A stretch of 25,008 nt of DNA from JABZIP01 sp052173355 (GTDB lineage Bacteria > Bacillota > Clostridia > Peptostreptococcales > Anaerovoracaceae), in contig JBQMYS010000016.1 in NCBI GenBank assembly GCA_052173355.1, forward strand, positions 1 to 25,008. The letters run 5' to 3'. Below, piece by piece: positions 15,644 to 24,361 of this stretch. How positions within the stretch are numbered: position 1 is the first letter of the stretch; each line of letters begins with the position of its first letter. A program made the translations under genes and the position numbers. The notes beneath the pieces are model-generated. The model was not told the origin of the DNA. It saw nothing but the letters and a program-made list of their open reading frames with translations, and did not search any database.

Positions 15644-15669
15644 TAAATATTAAGTTAATATTAAAAGGC

Positions 15670-15698
15670 TTGTAAATAAAGCAGAGATTTGTTAGTAT
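15670..15698 (+). promoter_or_regulatory. possible tmRNA promoter
   Basis: TTGTAA (15670-15675), a 17-base spacer and TAGTAT (15693-15698) would start transcription near 15705, leaving a leader of about 20 bases to be removed by RNase P. Both boxes are imperfect. Confidence 0.4.
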
Positions 15699-15725
15699 AT
15701 AGTTTGGGATTGTGTTGTCCGATTT

Positions 15726-16094
15726 GGGGATGTAAAGGTTTCGACGGGGATACAGAAGCCCGATAAGCGAGCCGCAGTTTGCCGAGTCTGCGTTAAAAAC
15801 GGCACGTTAAATATAAACGCTAAAAATAATAATAATTACGCATTTGCTGCATAGTCAGCCCGTAGATAAGCGGAGCGTCGCCGACTTGTATTTACCCGTA
15901 GGTACAAATTCGGTGTCGAATATACGGGAAAACTTTATGTAAGCTCCTAGTAGCATAAAGGAACAATAGGATAGCTGTTTTGGAAGTTTGTCGTTAAACG
16001 TCTAAAATAGCGAATGTCAAATTAACGACTACGCTCGGAGAAAGTCGCGTGAAAGTGTTTTCGGACGCGAGTTCGACTCTCGCCATCTCCACCA
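15726..16094 (+). ncRNA. ssrA: tmRNA (transfer-messenger RNA)
   Basis: This is a one-piece tmRNA of 369 bases, which rescues stalled ribosomes by trans-translation with SmpB. The 5' end GGGGATGTAAAGGTTTCGAC and the 3' end GAGTTCGACTCTCGCCATCTCC-type T arm plus ACCA form the tRNA-like domain; GGGGATG pairs with CATCTCC. The tag frame begins at GCT 15819 and ends at TAG 15852, encoding AKNNNNYAFAA, with the usual hydrophobic Ala-Ala end recognised by ClpXP-type proteases. CCA is encoded. No terminator is apparent after the 3' end, and a lipoprotein gene begins about 30 bases later. Confidence 0.97.
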
Positions 16095-16124
16095 TATAGT
16101 CAGATTCGATAGGAGGATATGATT

Positions 16125-18320
16125 ATGATGAATTCGAAAATAAGCAAATTGTTCAAAACCGTATCAGTGGCGCTTAGCTTGCTGTTAGTTTCACAGACTT
16201 TAGTCGGTTGCGATCAAAAATTGACCGAAGCATCTGAAGAAGATGCGTTGGTATCTCAATGCTTCGCGAAATATAGTGAGGACAATTTAAAAATAAAACC
16301 TTCAGTACCGTATTATGAAGTTGAAAGCGATTTTTCCAATGTAATGAATATCGAGCGCTACGATATGGATGATGGTTTTAAAGAAACTCTTATAAGGAAT
16401 CATTTTGCGGTTTCGGATGATTATTATAATCATTTTTTCCAAATTTATGAAAATAACAGATACGATCAAATACCGAGTTTTATTACGGTAGATTCAATTT
16501 TAAACGGATTTCACAACCAATTTGATTTTTTGCTTAAATCGGCTGAAAAAAAGAAATTACATGATGAACTTGTAGGAATGACAAAGCTTTTGCAGGAAAG
16601 AGCGATAGCTGATTACAAGGAATTGAAGGGCACTAAATGGGAAAATGCGGCGAAAAGGAATTTGGCATATTTTTCAGTCGCGGCATCGTTACTGGATATT
16701 TCCACCAAAATAAAGTTAAATTCGGATTTGCAGTCGGTTGTTGATGAAGAAAAGGCTTTGATATATGATGCACCGGGTATTCAAATGTCTTCTTTGATGA
16801 ATATGAATACTCCTAAAAGAGAGTATTTGGAAGATTATAGTCAGTATATACCTAGAGGGCACTATGCTGATGAACTTGAACCGGAAATGCAGCGGTATTT
16901 CAGAACAATGATGTGGTATGGCAGAATTTCGTTCAGACTGTCAGAAACGGATGAAGTCAAGTCATCTATATTACTTGCATATTCATTATCAGATGAAGAT
17001 ATAAAGCAAAAGTGGCAAACGATATACGATACAAGTTCTTTCTTTGCAGGAATGTCGGACAGCTTGTCGCCGATTGATTATTATGATGTAATATCTGAAA
17101 TCACAGGAAAAGAACGCGATTATGATAAGCTTAAGGAGTTAAGCAAGACGGAACTTAAAAATTTCGCAACCGAAATGGTAAAACTTGACAATTCAAAAAT
17201 CAATACAATGCCGATTTACAATCCGGATATTGAGCCTGATAGAGATGCGGCAACGATTGGGTGTCAGTTGATGGGTCAGCGCTATTCGCTTGATGCTGAT
17301 ATATTCCAAAGACTGGTATATAGAGATGTCGGAGAAAATGGTCAAAATCAAAAGCGTATGTTGCCTAAAGTTATGGATATACCTGCTGCATTCGGAAGTA
17401 ATGAAGCTGAACTAATTTTAGAAGAAGATGGAAATTTCGAATACAAAAATTACAGTAGAAATTTGAAATTTATGCAAGACAAAATAGCTGATATGACCAA
17501 AGAACAATGGACTACAGATTTATATCAGGCATGGCTCTACAATTTAAAACCGCTTACAGAGGAGAACTCGTTTGAAAAAGGCTACCCGGCATTTATGCGA
17601 AATGTTGCGTGGACGCGCAAGAACTTAAACTCATTCATAGGCAGTTATACCGAACTTAAACACGATACTATACTTTATAGCGCTCAGATTATGGCTGAGA
17701 TGGGCGGTGCAGGAGATATGCAGGAATATGACGACAGGGGATATGTAGAACCGGCACCTAAGGTATATGCTCGTTTGGAAGCACTTTCAAATATGATGAA
17801 AGACGGATTGAAAGAAAGAGGATTGTTGAGTAAAGATGCTGCAAAAAACCTAAAAATACTTTCAGATATTTGTGTGCGACTCAAGGAAATATCAATAAAG
17901 GAATTCAAAAATAAAGAATTATCCGAAGATGATTATGATTTTATAAGAGAATACGGCGGAAATTTAGAACACCTTTGGTATAGTACATTTCCGGAGAAGG
18001 TATGGTCTTCTTCACTTGCTTATGAAAATCCGGCTATGATAGTTGCGGATGTTGCATCTTCGCCGGACGAGGTACTTACGGAAGCGACCGGAATGCTAAG
18101 ACGAATATCGGTATTGGTACCTATGGGGGATAAGTTGCAGCTTACACATGGCTTGATATACGCTAATCACGAATTTACAGTACCGCCTTCTAACAGACTT
18201 ACCGATAGTGAATGGATTGAATTGGTGCGTAATGAAGAAGAATATGCAAACGTAGCGGATCATCCATGGATAGCTAGCTTTTACGATAAAAACAATAAAT
18301 TAAGTATTGTTTACGAGTAA
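16125..18320 (+). CDS. DUF3160 domain lipoprotein
   Basis: This 731-residue protein is predicted to be anchored to the outer face of the membrane. A lipoprotein signal runs from KISKLFK through a hydrophobic core to the lipobox LVGC (Cys29). Most of the mature part resembles DUF3160 proteins, recognised by the early segment QIPSFITVDSILNGFHNQFDFLL and a largely helical remainder; the C-terminus has LTHGLIYANHEF. The function of DUF3160 is not known. The start at ATG 16125 lies eight bases after AGGAGG (16111-16116); the alternative ATG at 16119 would be only two bases from it. It follows tmRNA with no visible terminator and precedes a small membrane-anchored gene by ten bases, so these are probably one transcript. 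Confidence 0.8.
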   Translation: MMNSKISKLFKTVSVALSLLLVSQTLVGCDQKLTEASEEDALVSQCFAKYSEDNLKIKPSVPYYEVESDFSNVMNIERYDMDDGFKETLIRNHFAVSDDYYNHFFQIYENNRYDQIPSFITVDSILNGFHNQFDFLLKSAEKKKLHDELVGMTKLLQERAIADYKELKGTKWENAAKRNLAYFSVAASLLDISTKIKLNSDLQSVVDEEKALIYDAPGIQMSSLMNMNTPKREYLEDYSQYIPRGHYADELEPEMQRYFRTMMWYGRISFRLSETDEVKSSILLAYSLSDEDIKQKWQTIYDTSSFFAGMSDSLSPIDYYDVISEITGKERDYDKLKELSKTELKNFATEMVKLDNSKINTMPIYNPDIEPDRDAATIGCQLMGQRYSLDADIFQRLVYRDVGENGQNQKRMLPKVMDIPAAFGSNEAELILEEDGNFEYKNYSRNLKFMQDKIADMTKEQWTTDLYQAWLYNLKPLTEENSFEKGYPAFMRNVAWTRKNLNSFIGSYTELKHDTILYSAQIMAEMGGAGDMQEYDDRGYVEPAPKVYARLEALSNMMKDGLKERGLLSKDAAKNLKILSDICVRLKEISIKEFKNKELSEDDYDFIREYGGNLEHLWYSTFPEKVWSSSLAYENPAMIVADVASSPDEVLTEATGMLRRISVLVPMGDKLQLTHGLIYANHEFTVPPSNRLTDSEWIELVRNEEEYANVADHPWIASFYDKNNKLSIVYE

Positions 18321-18330
18321 TTAAAGAGTA

Positions 18331-18930
18331 ATGAAAACTATTATGAATAACAAAATATTTAAGAAAGCAGTGATAATCGCTGCTTTCTTGTGTTTATTGT
18401 GCATATATCTGCAACCTAAGCCTATATTTGAAAAATCATGTGAACCTAAAGAAATTTATTGTGGAGAATTCTACGCTAAGCTTGATAAAAACGGCAGGCT
18501 AACAGTTTACAATGAAACTACGGGCAGTTTACTTTTTTCTTCTGAAACTGAAAATTATGTATATGATTTTATTCTAACCGATTTTACAGGGGACGGATCG
18601 TGCGATTTGCTTTTTGCACTTTGGAAGCATGGAAGTTTTGGAAACTCGAGACCGTTTTGGCATAGAAAATTGGAATTATCGGATTTCAAAAAGAGCGCGC
18701 ATGTGTACGCTTATAGCCTGAAAGGAAAAAAATTCTGTTCGATTTGGTGTTCTTCTGAATTAAAACTACCGGTTGAGAGCATATCGGTAACGGATAGATA
18801 CAGTAATCAAAACACTCTCGTCATTTACATGCCTGTGAAAAAAGGGATGTATGAAAATTATGCAGAGTACTGGTATTGGAGCGGATGGGGATTTAGTGGC
18901 GAATCTCAATTAAAGAACAGGGAACTTTAA
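18331..18930 (+). CDS. small membrane-anchored protein of unknown function
   Basis: This 199-residue protein is not recognised as a named family. A basic N-terminus and one hydrophobic segment (about residues 12-27) suggest a signal anchor with the rest outside. The outer part is rich in aromatic residues and holds LTDFTGDGSCDLLFAL (about 88-103), which resembles the Asp/Gly calcium loops of VCBS/FG-GAP beta-propeller repeats, although only one repeat-like unit is evident. It begins ten bases after the DUF3160 lipoprotein and has only a weak ribosome site, which suggests coupled translation and a shared task at the cell surface. Its stop overlaps the stop of the convergent trkH gene by two or three bases. 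Confidence 0.7.
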   Translation: MKTIMNNKIFKKAVIIAAFLCLLCIYLQPKPIFEKSCEPKEIYCGEFYAKLDKNGRLTVYNETTGSLLFSSETENYVYDFILTDFTGDGSCDLLFALWKHGSFGNSRPFWHRKLELSDFKKSAHVYAYSLKGKKFCSIWCSSELKLPVESISVTDRYSNQNTLVIYMPVKKGMYENYAEYWYWSGWGFSGESQLKNREL

Positions 18931-20393
18931 ATATCTTTGTATTTTGAAGGATACCAAAATGAAGGCATGAAAAGTGCTAAAAATGTGAATAATTCAAGCC
19001 TACCTGCGAGCATCAATATACATAAAACAAGTCGCATTGGCGGACTATATATGCTGAAATCTCCACCGGAAACTTTGTCAAGTCCGACACCTATATTTGA
19101 AAGCATGGAAATTGAAGATGACAAGGTGGTACTTAAATTATGACCGTCAAGTGATAAAATTAGGGCACCGATTATTATGAACATCGCATAGAGCAGTATG
19201 AATATGGTAAGCATAGAAACTTTTTTTGCCGTTATAGGTTTTCTCCCGATTTTTATTGCAACAACACTTCTAGGGTGCAGCCTTTTTTGATAACCTCTTT
19301 CGATTAGTTTTAAAAATACCAGGAGTCTTGATATTTTGATTCCTCCTGATGTTGAAAAAGCACAACCGCCTACGAACATAAGCGCTGAAAGAATTACCAA
19401 GCTGAAAGCGGGCCAGTTAAGATGACCGCTGATGGTAAAGCCTGCAGTTGATGCCATAGATATGGTTTGGAATATACCGTACCTGATAGAATGGTATAAA
19501 TCATATGTATGAGAAAAATACAAATTTCCTGAAATTAAGGATGCGCATATTGCTATCCAAAGCATAAAAAATTTAAATTCTATATTACGAGCGAAAGCTT
19601 TGAAGTCACCTTGTAAAAAAACATAAAAAAGCGCAAAATTAAGTGCTGAAATCAGAGAAAATATGGCGATAATAACTTCTGTATAGGGGCTGTTGTAATG
19701 GGAAAGAGGATGGTACATACTTGGAAGCCCACTGGTACTGATGCTGCTTAATGTATTTAAAAGAGCATCAAATGAATTCATAGGTCCCAGCGTAAGTAAA
19801 ATAAACTCTGTAATTGTAAGAGTGATATATATTATGTATAAATGCTGCATGGAGTCTGCAAGTTTTCCTGAAACTTTTTCAGAAGCAGATGAGGTAACTT
19901 CGGCTTCGGCTAAGTTTTTTCCGCCGATTCCCAAAGTCGGTATTACAGAAATAACAAGAACCAAAAGTCCGAGTCCTCCAAGCCAGTTGCATATACCTTG
20001 CCAAAGCAATATGCTTTTTGGTAGAGTATTTAATTTTAAAACTGTAGCACCCGTTGTAGTAAATGAAGCTGTTGATACGAAAAAAGCATCGATAAATGAG
20101 GAAGTAATCCCTGTTAAAAAGTATGGCAGGGCTCCAAGCAGGGCAAATGTGAGCCAGCAAAGAGCGACCGTAAGATAACTGTCGCGGACTTTTAAAAATG
20201 TATCGACAGGTTTCACCATATTTATTGAAAAAAAACCCATTGATGTTATAAACACTGACAATCCAAGAAATATTTTGAATTCTTCGTGCTCGTACACAAA
20301 AAAAGCAAATAAAGCAGGTATCGTAAGTGCGAGCCCTACTGTGAGAATAACCATGCTTAGTATCTTAGTTATTGCTTGATTGTTAAATGACAT
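18927..20393 (-). CDS. trkH: TrkH-family potassium uptake membrane subunit (second copy)
   Basis: This 488-residue integral membrane protein forms the K+-conducting part of a Trk/Ktr system. The family's four membrane-pore-membrane repeats are visible by their filter segments: ASFTTTGATV, SSISTSGLP, SMASTAGFT and SNIGVGLDK, each with the conserved Gly. Other family marks are WLGGLGLLVL after repeat one and GGCAFSTSGGIKISR with ERGYQKRLHPRSVV near repeat three. It is the last gene of the minus-strand trkA-trkH-trkH operon, starting 15 bases after the stop of the other trkH, behind AAAGGAAAT. TrkH proteins work as dimers gated by the cytoplasmic TrkA ring. The 3' end meets a convergent gene with no terminator between. 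Confidence 0.93.
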   Translation of the reverse strand: MSFNNQAITKILSMVILTVGLALTIPALFAFFVYEHEEFKIFLGLSVFITSMGFFSINMVKPVDTFLKVRDSYLTVALCWLTFALLGALPYFLTGITSSFIDAFFVSTASFTTTGATVLKLNTLPKSILLWQGICNWLGGLGLLVLVISVIPTLGIGGKNLAEAEVTSSASEKVSGKLADSMQHLYIIYITLTITEFILLTLGPMNSFDALLNTLSSISTSGLPSMYHPLSHYNSPYTEVIIAIFSLISALNFALFYVFLQGDFKAFARNIEFKFFMLWIAICASLISGNLYFSHTYDLYHSIRYGIFQTISMASTAGFTISGHLNWPAFSLVILSALMFVGGCAFSTSGGIKISRLLVFLKLIERGYQKRLHPRSVVAIKIGRKPITAKKVSMLTIFILLYAMFIIIGALILSLDGHNLSTTLSSSISMLSNIGVGLDKVSGGDFSIYSPPMRLVLCILMLAGRLELFTFLALFMPSFWYPSKYKDI

Positions 20394-20408
20394 AAATTTC
20401 CTTTCATG

Positions 20409-21875
20409 CTATATATCCTGCTTCCAAAAGTGCGGTACGAATATCATTATAAATGTGTAAAGTTCGAGTCTTCCTGCTATCATAAGCATTGAAAGCAAAA
20501 AAAGTACAGGTTCCGAGAATATATTAAAAGTTGCGCAAGGTCCGACAAGATTAAATCCCGGTCCTATATTTCCGATGCAAGCAAGGCAAGCGGTAAAACT
20601 CGTTATTATATCGTAGCCGTTTAAAGATACGATTAACGTTGACATGCTGACTATCGCTATATGAAGAAAAATCATGCTCATGATAAGATTTATAGAGTCG
20701 ATGCTGAGTTTTTTTTCATTCATTTTGATAGAAATTATGGCATTTGGATGAAGTTGAACTTGAATACCGCGTTTGATCAATTTTAACATCGTCAAAATTC
20801 GAACTACTTTTATTCCGCCGCTTGTTGATGAAGAACAGCCACCTATTATCATTAAAATAATTAGTATCATTTTGCTGAATGTAGGCCAAAGGTTGAAGTC
20901 TTGAGTTGCATAGCCGGTGGTGGTGATAATTGATGCAACTTGAAAAAACGAAGTTCTTAGCGCCGCGAAAATATCGTTCAATCCTGATTTAAATAAATTT
21001 ACAGTAATAGCAAATGTTGCCAATGCTATTAAAATTATATAAAATTTAAATTCTTCATCTTTAAACAAAATTTTATAGCCGTTTTTCTTTGTAAGAGCAT
21101 AGAAGTATAAATTAAAGTTTATGCCTGAAAATACCATAAAGCCTGCAATTATCCATTCGATTAAAGGGCTTTGATAATGCGATATGCTGTTATTATATAA
21201 GCCGAAACCGCCGGTACCTATGCTACCGAATGCGTGTGCAGAAGCATCAAAGAATGTCATTCCGCAAAGCATTAAAATTACAATCATAACAATGGTAAAA
21301 ATCGTATACATGCGGTATAAATTTCGTGCGGTATCTGAAATTTTGGGAGTAAGCTTATCCATGGTAGGTCCCGGAGCTTCCGCAGCTGCAAGAGCATTGC
21401 CCGTAATACCGATTGACGGAAGGAGTGCGAGCATAAATATTAAAATACCCATGCCGCCGAGCCAATGGGTAAATGAGCGCCAATAAAGCATTGATTTTGG
21501 AAGCGCTTCAACGTCTGCCAGTACAGAAGAACCTGTTGTAGTCAATCCGGATGTCATTTCGAAAAATGCAAAAATGGGGTTCTTAATGCAGCCTTCAATT
21601 ATAAACGGTGCTGAAGAAATAATTGAAGCTATTATCCAAAATATAGGTACTATTAAAAAACTGTCTCGCATTGTGAGATTTTTTTTTGAAGATTTTACGA
21701 AAAATTTTGTAAACGTGCCCAGGGTAATGCATATTGCCATTACTGACAAAAATGCTTTTATGCAACCGGTTTCGTTATAGTAAAATGCCGCGATAAGCGG
21801 AATAAGCATCGCTCCCGACATTAGAAACATTGAAAGCCCGAGTACACGTACAAAAGCATTAAAATTTATGTTCAT
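20409..21875 (-). CDS. trkH: TrkH-family potassium uptake membrane subunit (first copy)
   Basis: This is a tandem paralogue of the neighbouring trkH, also 488 residues, with the same topology. Filter segments are SGLTTTGSSV, GSIGTGGFG, TTTGYAT and CIGNIGPG, all retaining the filter Gly. WLGGMGILIFMLALLP and GGCSSSTSGGIKVVR are family hallmarks. It starts 26 bases after the trkA stop behind AAAAAGGATATG, so trkA-trkH-trkH is one transcript. The two copies differ widely in sequence, so the duplication is old. They may form separate channels or a mixed dimer; sequence cannot decide. Cation choice (K+ alone or K+/Na+) is inferred from the family. Confidence 0.93.
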   Translation of the reverse strand: MNINFNAFVRVLGLSMFLMSGAMLIPLIAAFYYNETGCIKAFLSVMAICITLGTFTKFFVKSSKKNLTMRDSFLIVPIFWIIASIISSAPFIIEGCIKNPIFAFFEMTSGLTTTGSSVLADVEALPKSMLYWRSFTHWLGGMGILIFMLALLPSIGITGNALAAAEAPGPTMDKLTPKISDTARNLYRMYTIFTIVMIVILMLCGMTFFDASAHAFGSIGTGGFGLYNNSISHYQSPLIEWIIAGFMVFSGINFNLYFYALTKKNGYKILFKDEEFKFYIILIALATFAITVNLFKSGLNDIFAALRTSFFQVASIITTTGYATQDFNLWPTFSKMILIILMIIGGCSSSTSGGIKVVRILTMLKLIKRGIQVQLHPNAIISIKMNEKKLSIDSINLIMSMIFLHIAIVSMSTLIVSLNGYDIITSFTACLACIGNIGPGFNLVGPCATFNIFSEPVLFLLSMLMIAGRLELYTFIMIFVPHFWKQDI

Positions 21876-21901
21876 ATCCTTTTTATATTTCCTTAATGGT
21901 A

Positions 21902-23275
21902 TTAAAATCTGGAAAAAAGACCGGTTCTTTTTTTGCTTAAAAGTTTTTCAAGGTCTGCAAGTTCAGAAAGCAGCGATAGTATTATAACTCGGTCACCTTG
22001 TTTTATAATCGTATCGCCATTTGGAATTGTAACATTATCACCGCGATGAATTGCAGCTATTATGACACCTTCAGGGAGAGTTAGTTTCTTTAAAGGGCGA
22101 CCGACAAGTTCCGTATCTTTGACGGCAAGAATTTCCATTATTTCAGCTTGTCCTTGAACGAGTTGAGAAGAAAGCACACGTTTTGAACCTTGGATTGCGC
22201 GCAATACGTGCGCGGCGGTAATATTTAGAGGATTCAGAGCCATATCAATACCCATTTTTTCGATTAAATTTATGTAGTTCTCTCTGCTTACTTTGGCTAT
22301 TACGTCCTCAATATTGTGCTGTTTTGCGGTAAGGGCAAGCAATAAATTTTCTTCGTCGAATCCGGTTGCTGTCACGAATGCATCCATATCGTTAAGATTT
22401 TCTTCTTCAAGGAAAGAAATATCGGTGCCGTCACCGTTTAAAATCATGACATTTTCAAGGTGTGTAGCGAGATAGTAGCATCGGGTTTTGTTTTTTTCTA
22501 TTATCTTTACATCAACTCCGAAGTCGGCGAGTTTTTTTGCAAGATAAAGTCCGGTTTTTCCGCCGCCGATTATCATTACTCTTTGAAGATTTGTATATTT
22601 TTCACGTTTATCATGTACTTTTTTTGCAAGTACTTTTATAGCATCCGTATGCCCCATGACATAAAGACCGTCATTTTCTTTTATTATGGTATCACCATGA
22701 GGAACTATTACCTTGCCGTTTCTGGAAATAGCAACAACAAGCATATTGGGAAGAACGTTGCCGATATTTATCATGGAAACACCTATCAGTGCCGGAAATC
22801 TTTTGGTATTAAATTCTAAAAGAGAGGCGGTACCACTGGAAAAAATCCCGTTGCTTAAAGTATATTTTTCTACCAGATATTTGTAAATTTCAAGTGTTAT
22901 GGATAGGTCGGGATTGACGATATAGTCAATATCCATGGTTTCTTTGATAAAGTTGATTTGATTCATATGCTCCGGATCGCGCACACGAGCAATTACATTT
23001 TTGCAACCTAATTTTTTTGCAAAGCTTGCAACCACAATGTTTTTTTCATCTTTTTCCATAGCTGCAAGAAAGTAGTCATATGTATGAATCTTCATCTCTT
23101 TCAGCACATCGATTTGTTTTGCATTTTCGTTGATTGTAAGAATATCCATGCGGTTTGCGAGTTTTTGAAGCACTTCTTCGTTTTTATCTATTACCGTAAC
23201 GGAATGACTGCCTATAGATAAAGCTTCCGCAATTTTAAGTCCTAATTTTCCGGCGCCTGCTATTGCTATTTTCAT
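21902..23275 (-). CDS. trkA: Trk system potassium uptake regulatory protein TrkA
   Basis: This 457-residue cytoplasmic protein binds nucleotides and gates TrkH. It has two tandem RCK units: a Rossmann domain with IAIAGAGKLG and VTVIDKNEEVL (residues 3-35) plus a TrkA_C domain (about 145-220, ending IKENDGLYVMG). A second Rossmann domain follows with VMIIGGGKTGL and VKIIEKNKTRC, then a second TrkA_C domain (about 370-445, with IIKQGDRVIIL). Each Rossmann unit has the glycine motif and the acidic residue that binds NAD(H) ribose. The start follows AAAAGGAT, eight to nine bases before ATG. It heads the minus-strand operon with two trkH genes. A candidate promoter lies just upstream. Confidence 0.95.
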   Translation of the reverse strand: MKIAIAGAGKLGLKIAEALSIGSHSVTVIDKNEEVLQKLANRMDILTINENAKQIDVLKEMKIHTYDYFLAAMEKDEKNIVVASFAKKLGCKNVIARVRDPEHMNQINFIKETMDIDYIVNPDLSITLEIYKYLVEKYTLSNGIFSSGTASLLEFNTKRFPALIGVSMINIGNVLPNMLVVAISRNGKVIVPHGDTIIKENDGLYVMGHTDAIKVLAKKVHDKREKYTNLQRVMIIGGGKTGLYLAKKLADFGVDVKIIEKNKTRCYYLATHLENVMILNGDGTDISFLEEENLNDMDAFVTATGFDEENLLLALTAKQHNIEDVIAKVSRENYINLIEKMGIDMALNPLNITAAHVLRAIQGSKRVLSSQLVQGQAEIMEILAVKDTELVGRPLKKLTLPEGVIIAAIHRGDNVTIPNGDTIIKQGDRVIILSLLSELADLEKLLSKKRTGLFSRF

Positions 23276-23325
23276 GATTTAATATCCTTTTCGTGCATAT
23301 TTAAAACTAAATTACTACATATGAT

Positions 23326-23353
23326 ATTTTATCACTAAAAATGAAATTAGCAA
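23326..23353 (-). promoter_or_regulatory. possible promoter of the trkA-trkH-trkH operon
   Basis: On the minus strand TTGCTA (23353-23348), a 16-base spacer and TAAAAT (23331-23326) sit about 50 bases before the trkA start. The -10 box is good, the -35 box moderate. Confidence 0.45.
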
Positions 23354-23425
23354 GGGAAAAACATAAAAAATAACTTATGTTAATGTATTTAAGAAAAAAT
23401 CAAAGGATAAAAAGGCTAAAATTGC

Positions 23426-23454
23426 TTGAATTTACACTTAAAATATTATAAAAT
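23426..23454 (+). promoter_or_regulatory. promoter of the vanY-like/guaB pair
   Basis: TTGAAT (23426-23431), a 17-base spacer and TAAAAT (23449-23454) predict a start near 23461, about 80 bases before the carboxypeptidase ATG. It is divergent from the trkA promoter. Confidence 0.6.
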
Positions 23455-23542
23455 AATCTATCAAAGCAAATTGAGATATTGAATATGAAGGGAAGAAAAT
23501 ACATATCTTGATTTTACTGTTAATTAGTAAAGTAGGTATTGA

Positions 23543-24340
23543 ATGAGCAGGATTTTTAAGATAATAATTATAGTTTTGGCAATAGTTGCACTGGTATATG
23601 CTTTCTTGTTTTCAATAAATTTTTATAACGGTTTTAAATATGAAAAAATAAAAAAAACAGTTACGAAAAAAGTGGAGGGCACAAATGATTGTGCGCAAGA
23701 CGCAAAAGGGAACAAGGCAGATTTGAGTGAGGCTGAGAGATTAAAAGCGGAACAACTCATGATTGACGCTGAAAACGGTTTATTCATCCTGGTAAATAAG
23801 GAAAATTCGTTACCACATGATTATGAGCCTGATGATTTAACTTTGCTCTCGCATTATGCTAAGAACCGTTCACCGTTAGGCAGAAAACTGAGGAAAGAAG
23901 CGGCGCAAGCTTTTGAAAAATTGGCAGATGCGGCGCAGGAAGCAGGATATGAAATAGTTGCAACAACGGCATATCGTTCTTATGATTTTCAAAATACGCT
24001 TTATACTAATTATGTGAAACAATATGGGGAGCAGGCAGATACATTCAGTGCAAAACCGGGTTTGAGTGAGCATCAAACAGGGCTTGCAGTTGATGTGAGT
24101 TCACCTTCGGTAAATTATGAATTGTTGAAAAGTTACGGCAGTACGCAGGAGGGTAAATGGCTGGCTGCGCATGCGCATGAATTCGGGTATATAATTAGGT
24201 ATTTGGAAGGACGAGAAGACATTACAGGATATATGTATGAACCTTGGCATATAAGGTATGTCGGCAAGACAGCCGCAACTGAAATCAAAGAAGCGGATAT
24301 TACGTTGGAAGAATATATAAAGGAAGTTATAGAAAAATAA
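23543..24340 (+). CDS. VanY-like D-alanyl-D-alanine carboxypeptidase (peptidase M15B)
   Basis: This 265-residue zinc peptidase is predicted to trim the terminal D-Ala of peptidoglycan peptides outside the membrane. A hydrophobic N-terminal segment (about residues 4-22) acts as signal anchor, followed by a charged linker. The catalytic domain shows TTAYRSYDFQ, LSEHQTGLAVDV and EPWHIRYVG. By the family pattern the zinc ligands are His177, Asp184 and His236, with Glu233 the catalytic base; all are present. Although called VanY-like, no vanRS, vanHAX or other resistance genes are near, so it looks like an ordinary wall-remodelling enzyme. The ribosome site is weak (AGTAGG). guaB follows after 21 bases, probably on the same transcript. 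Confidence 0.9.
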   Translation: MSRIFKIIIIVLAIVALVYAFLFSINFYNGFKYEKIKKTVTKKVEGTNDCAQDAKGNKADLSEAERLKAEQLMIDAENGLFILVNKENSLPHDYEPDDLTLLSHYAKNRSPLGRKLRKEAAQAFEKLADAAQEAGYEIVATTAYRSYDFQNTLYTNYVKQYGEQADTFSAKPGLSEHQTGLAVDVSSPSVNYELLKSYGSTQEGKWLAAHAHEFGYIIRYLEGREDITGYMYEPWHIRYVGKTAATEIKEADITLEEYIKEVIEK

Positions 24341-24361
24341 TAAAAAAAGGGAGATAAGAAA

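Noticed and set aside
23276..23542. A ydaO-type (c-di-AMP) riboswitch before trkA, as seen before some potassium genes.
   Set aside because: The gap is AT-rich and lacks the conserved G-rich core of that class on either strand. Only promoter-like boxes are visible.
23543..24340. Part of a vancomycin resistance cluster, because of the VanY-like domain.
   Set aside because: There are no ligase, dehydrogenase or two-component genes nearby. The neighbour is guaB, and M15B peptidases are common wall enzymes.
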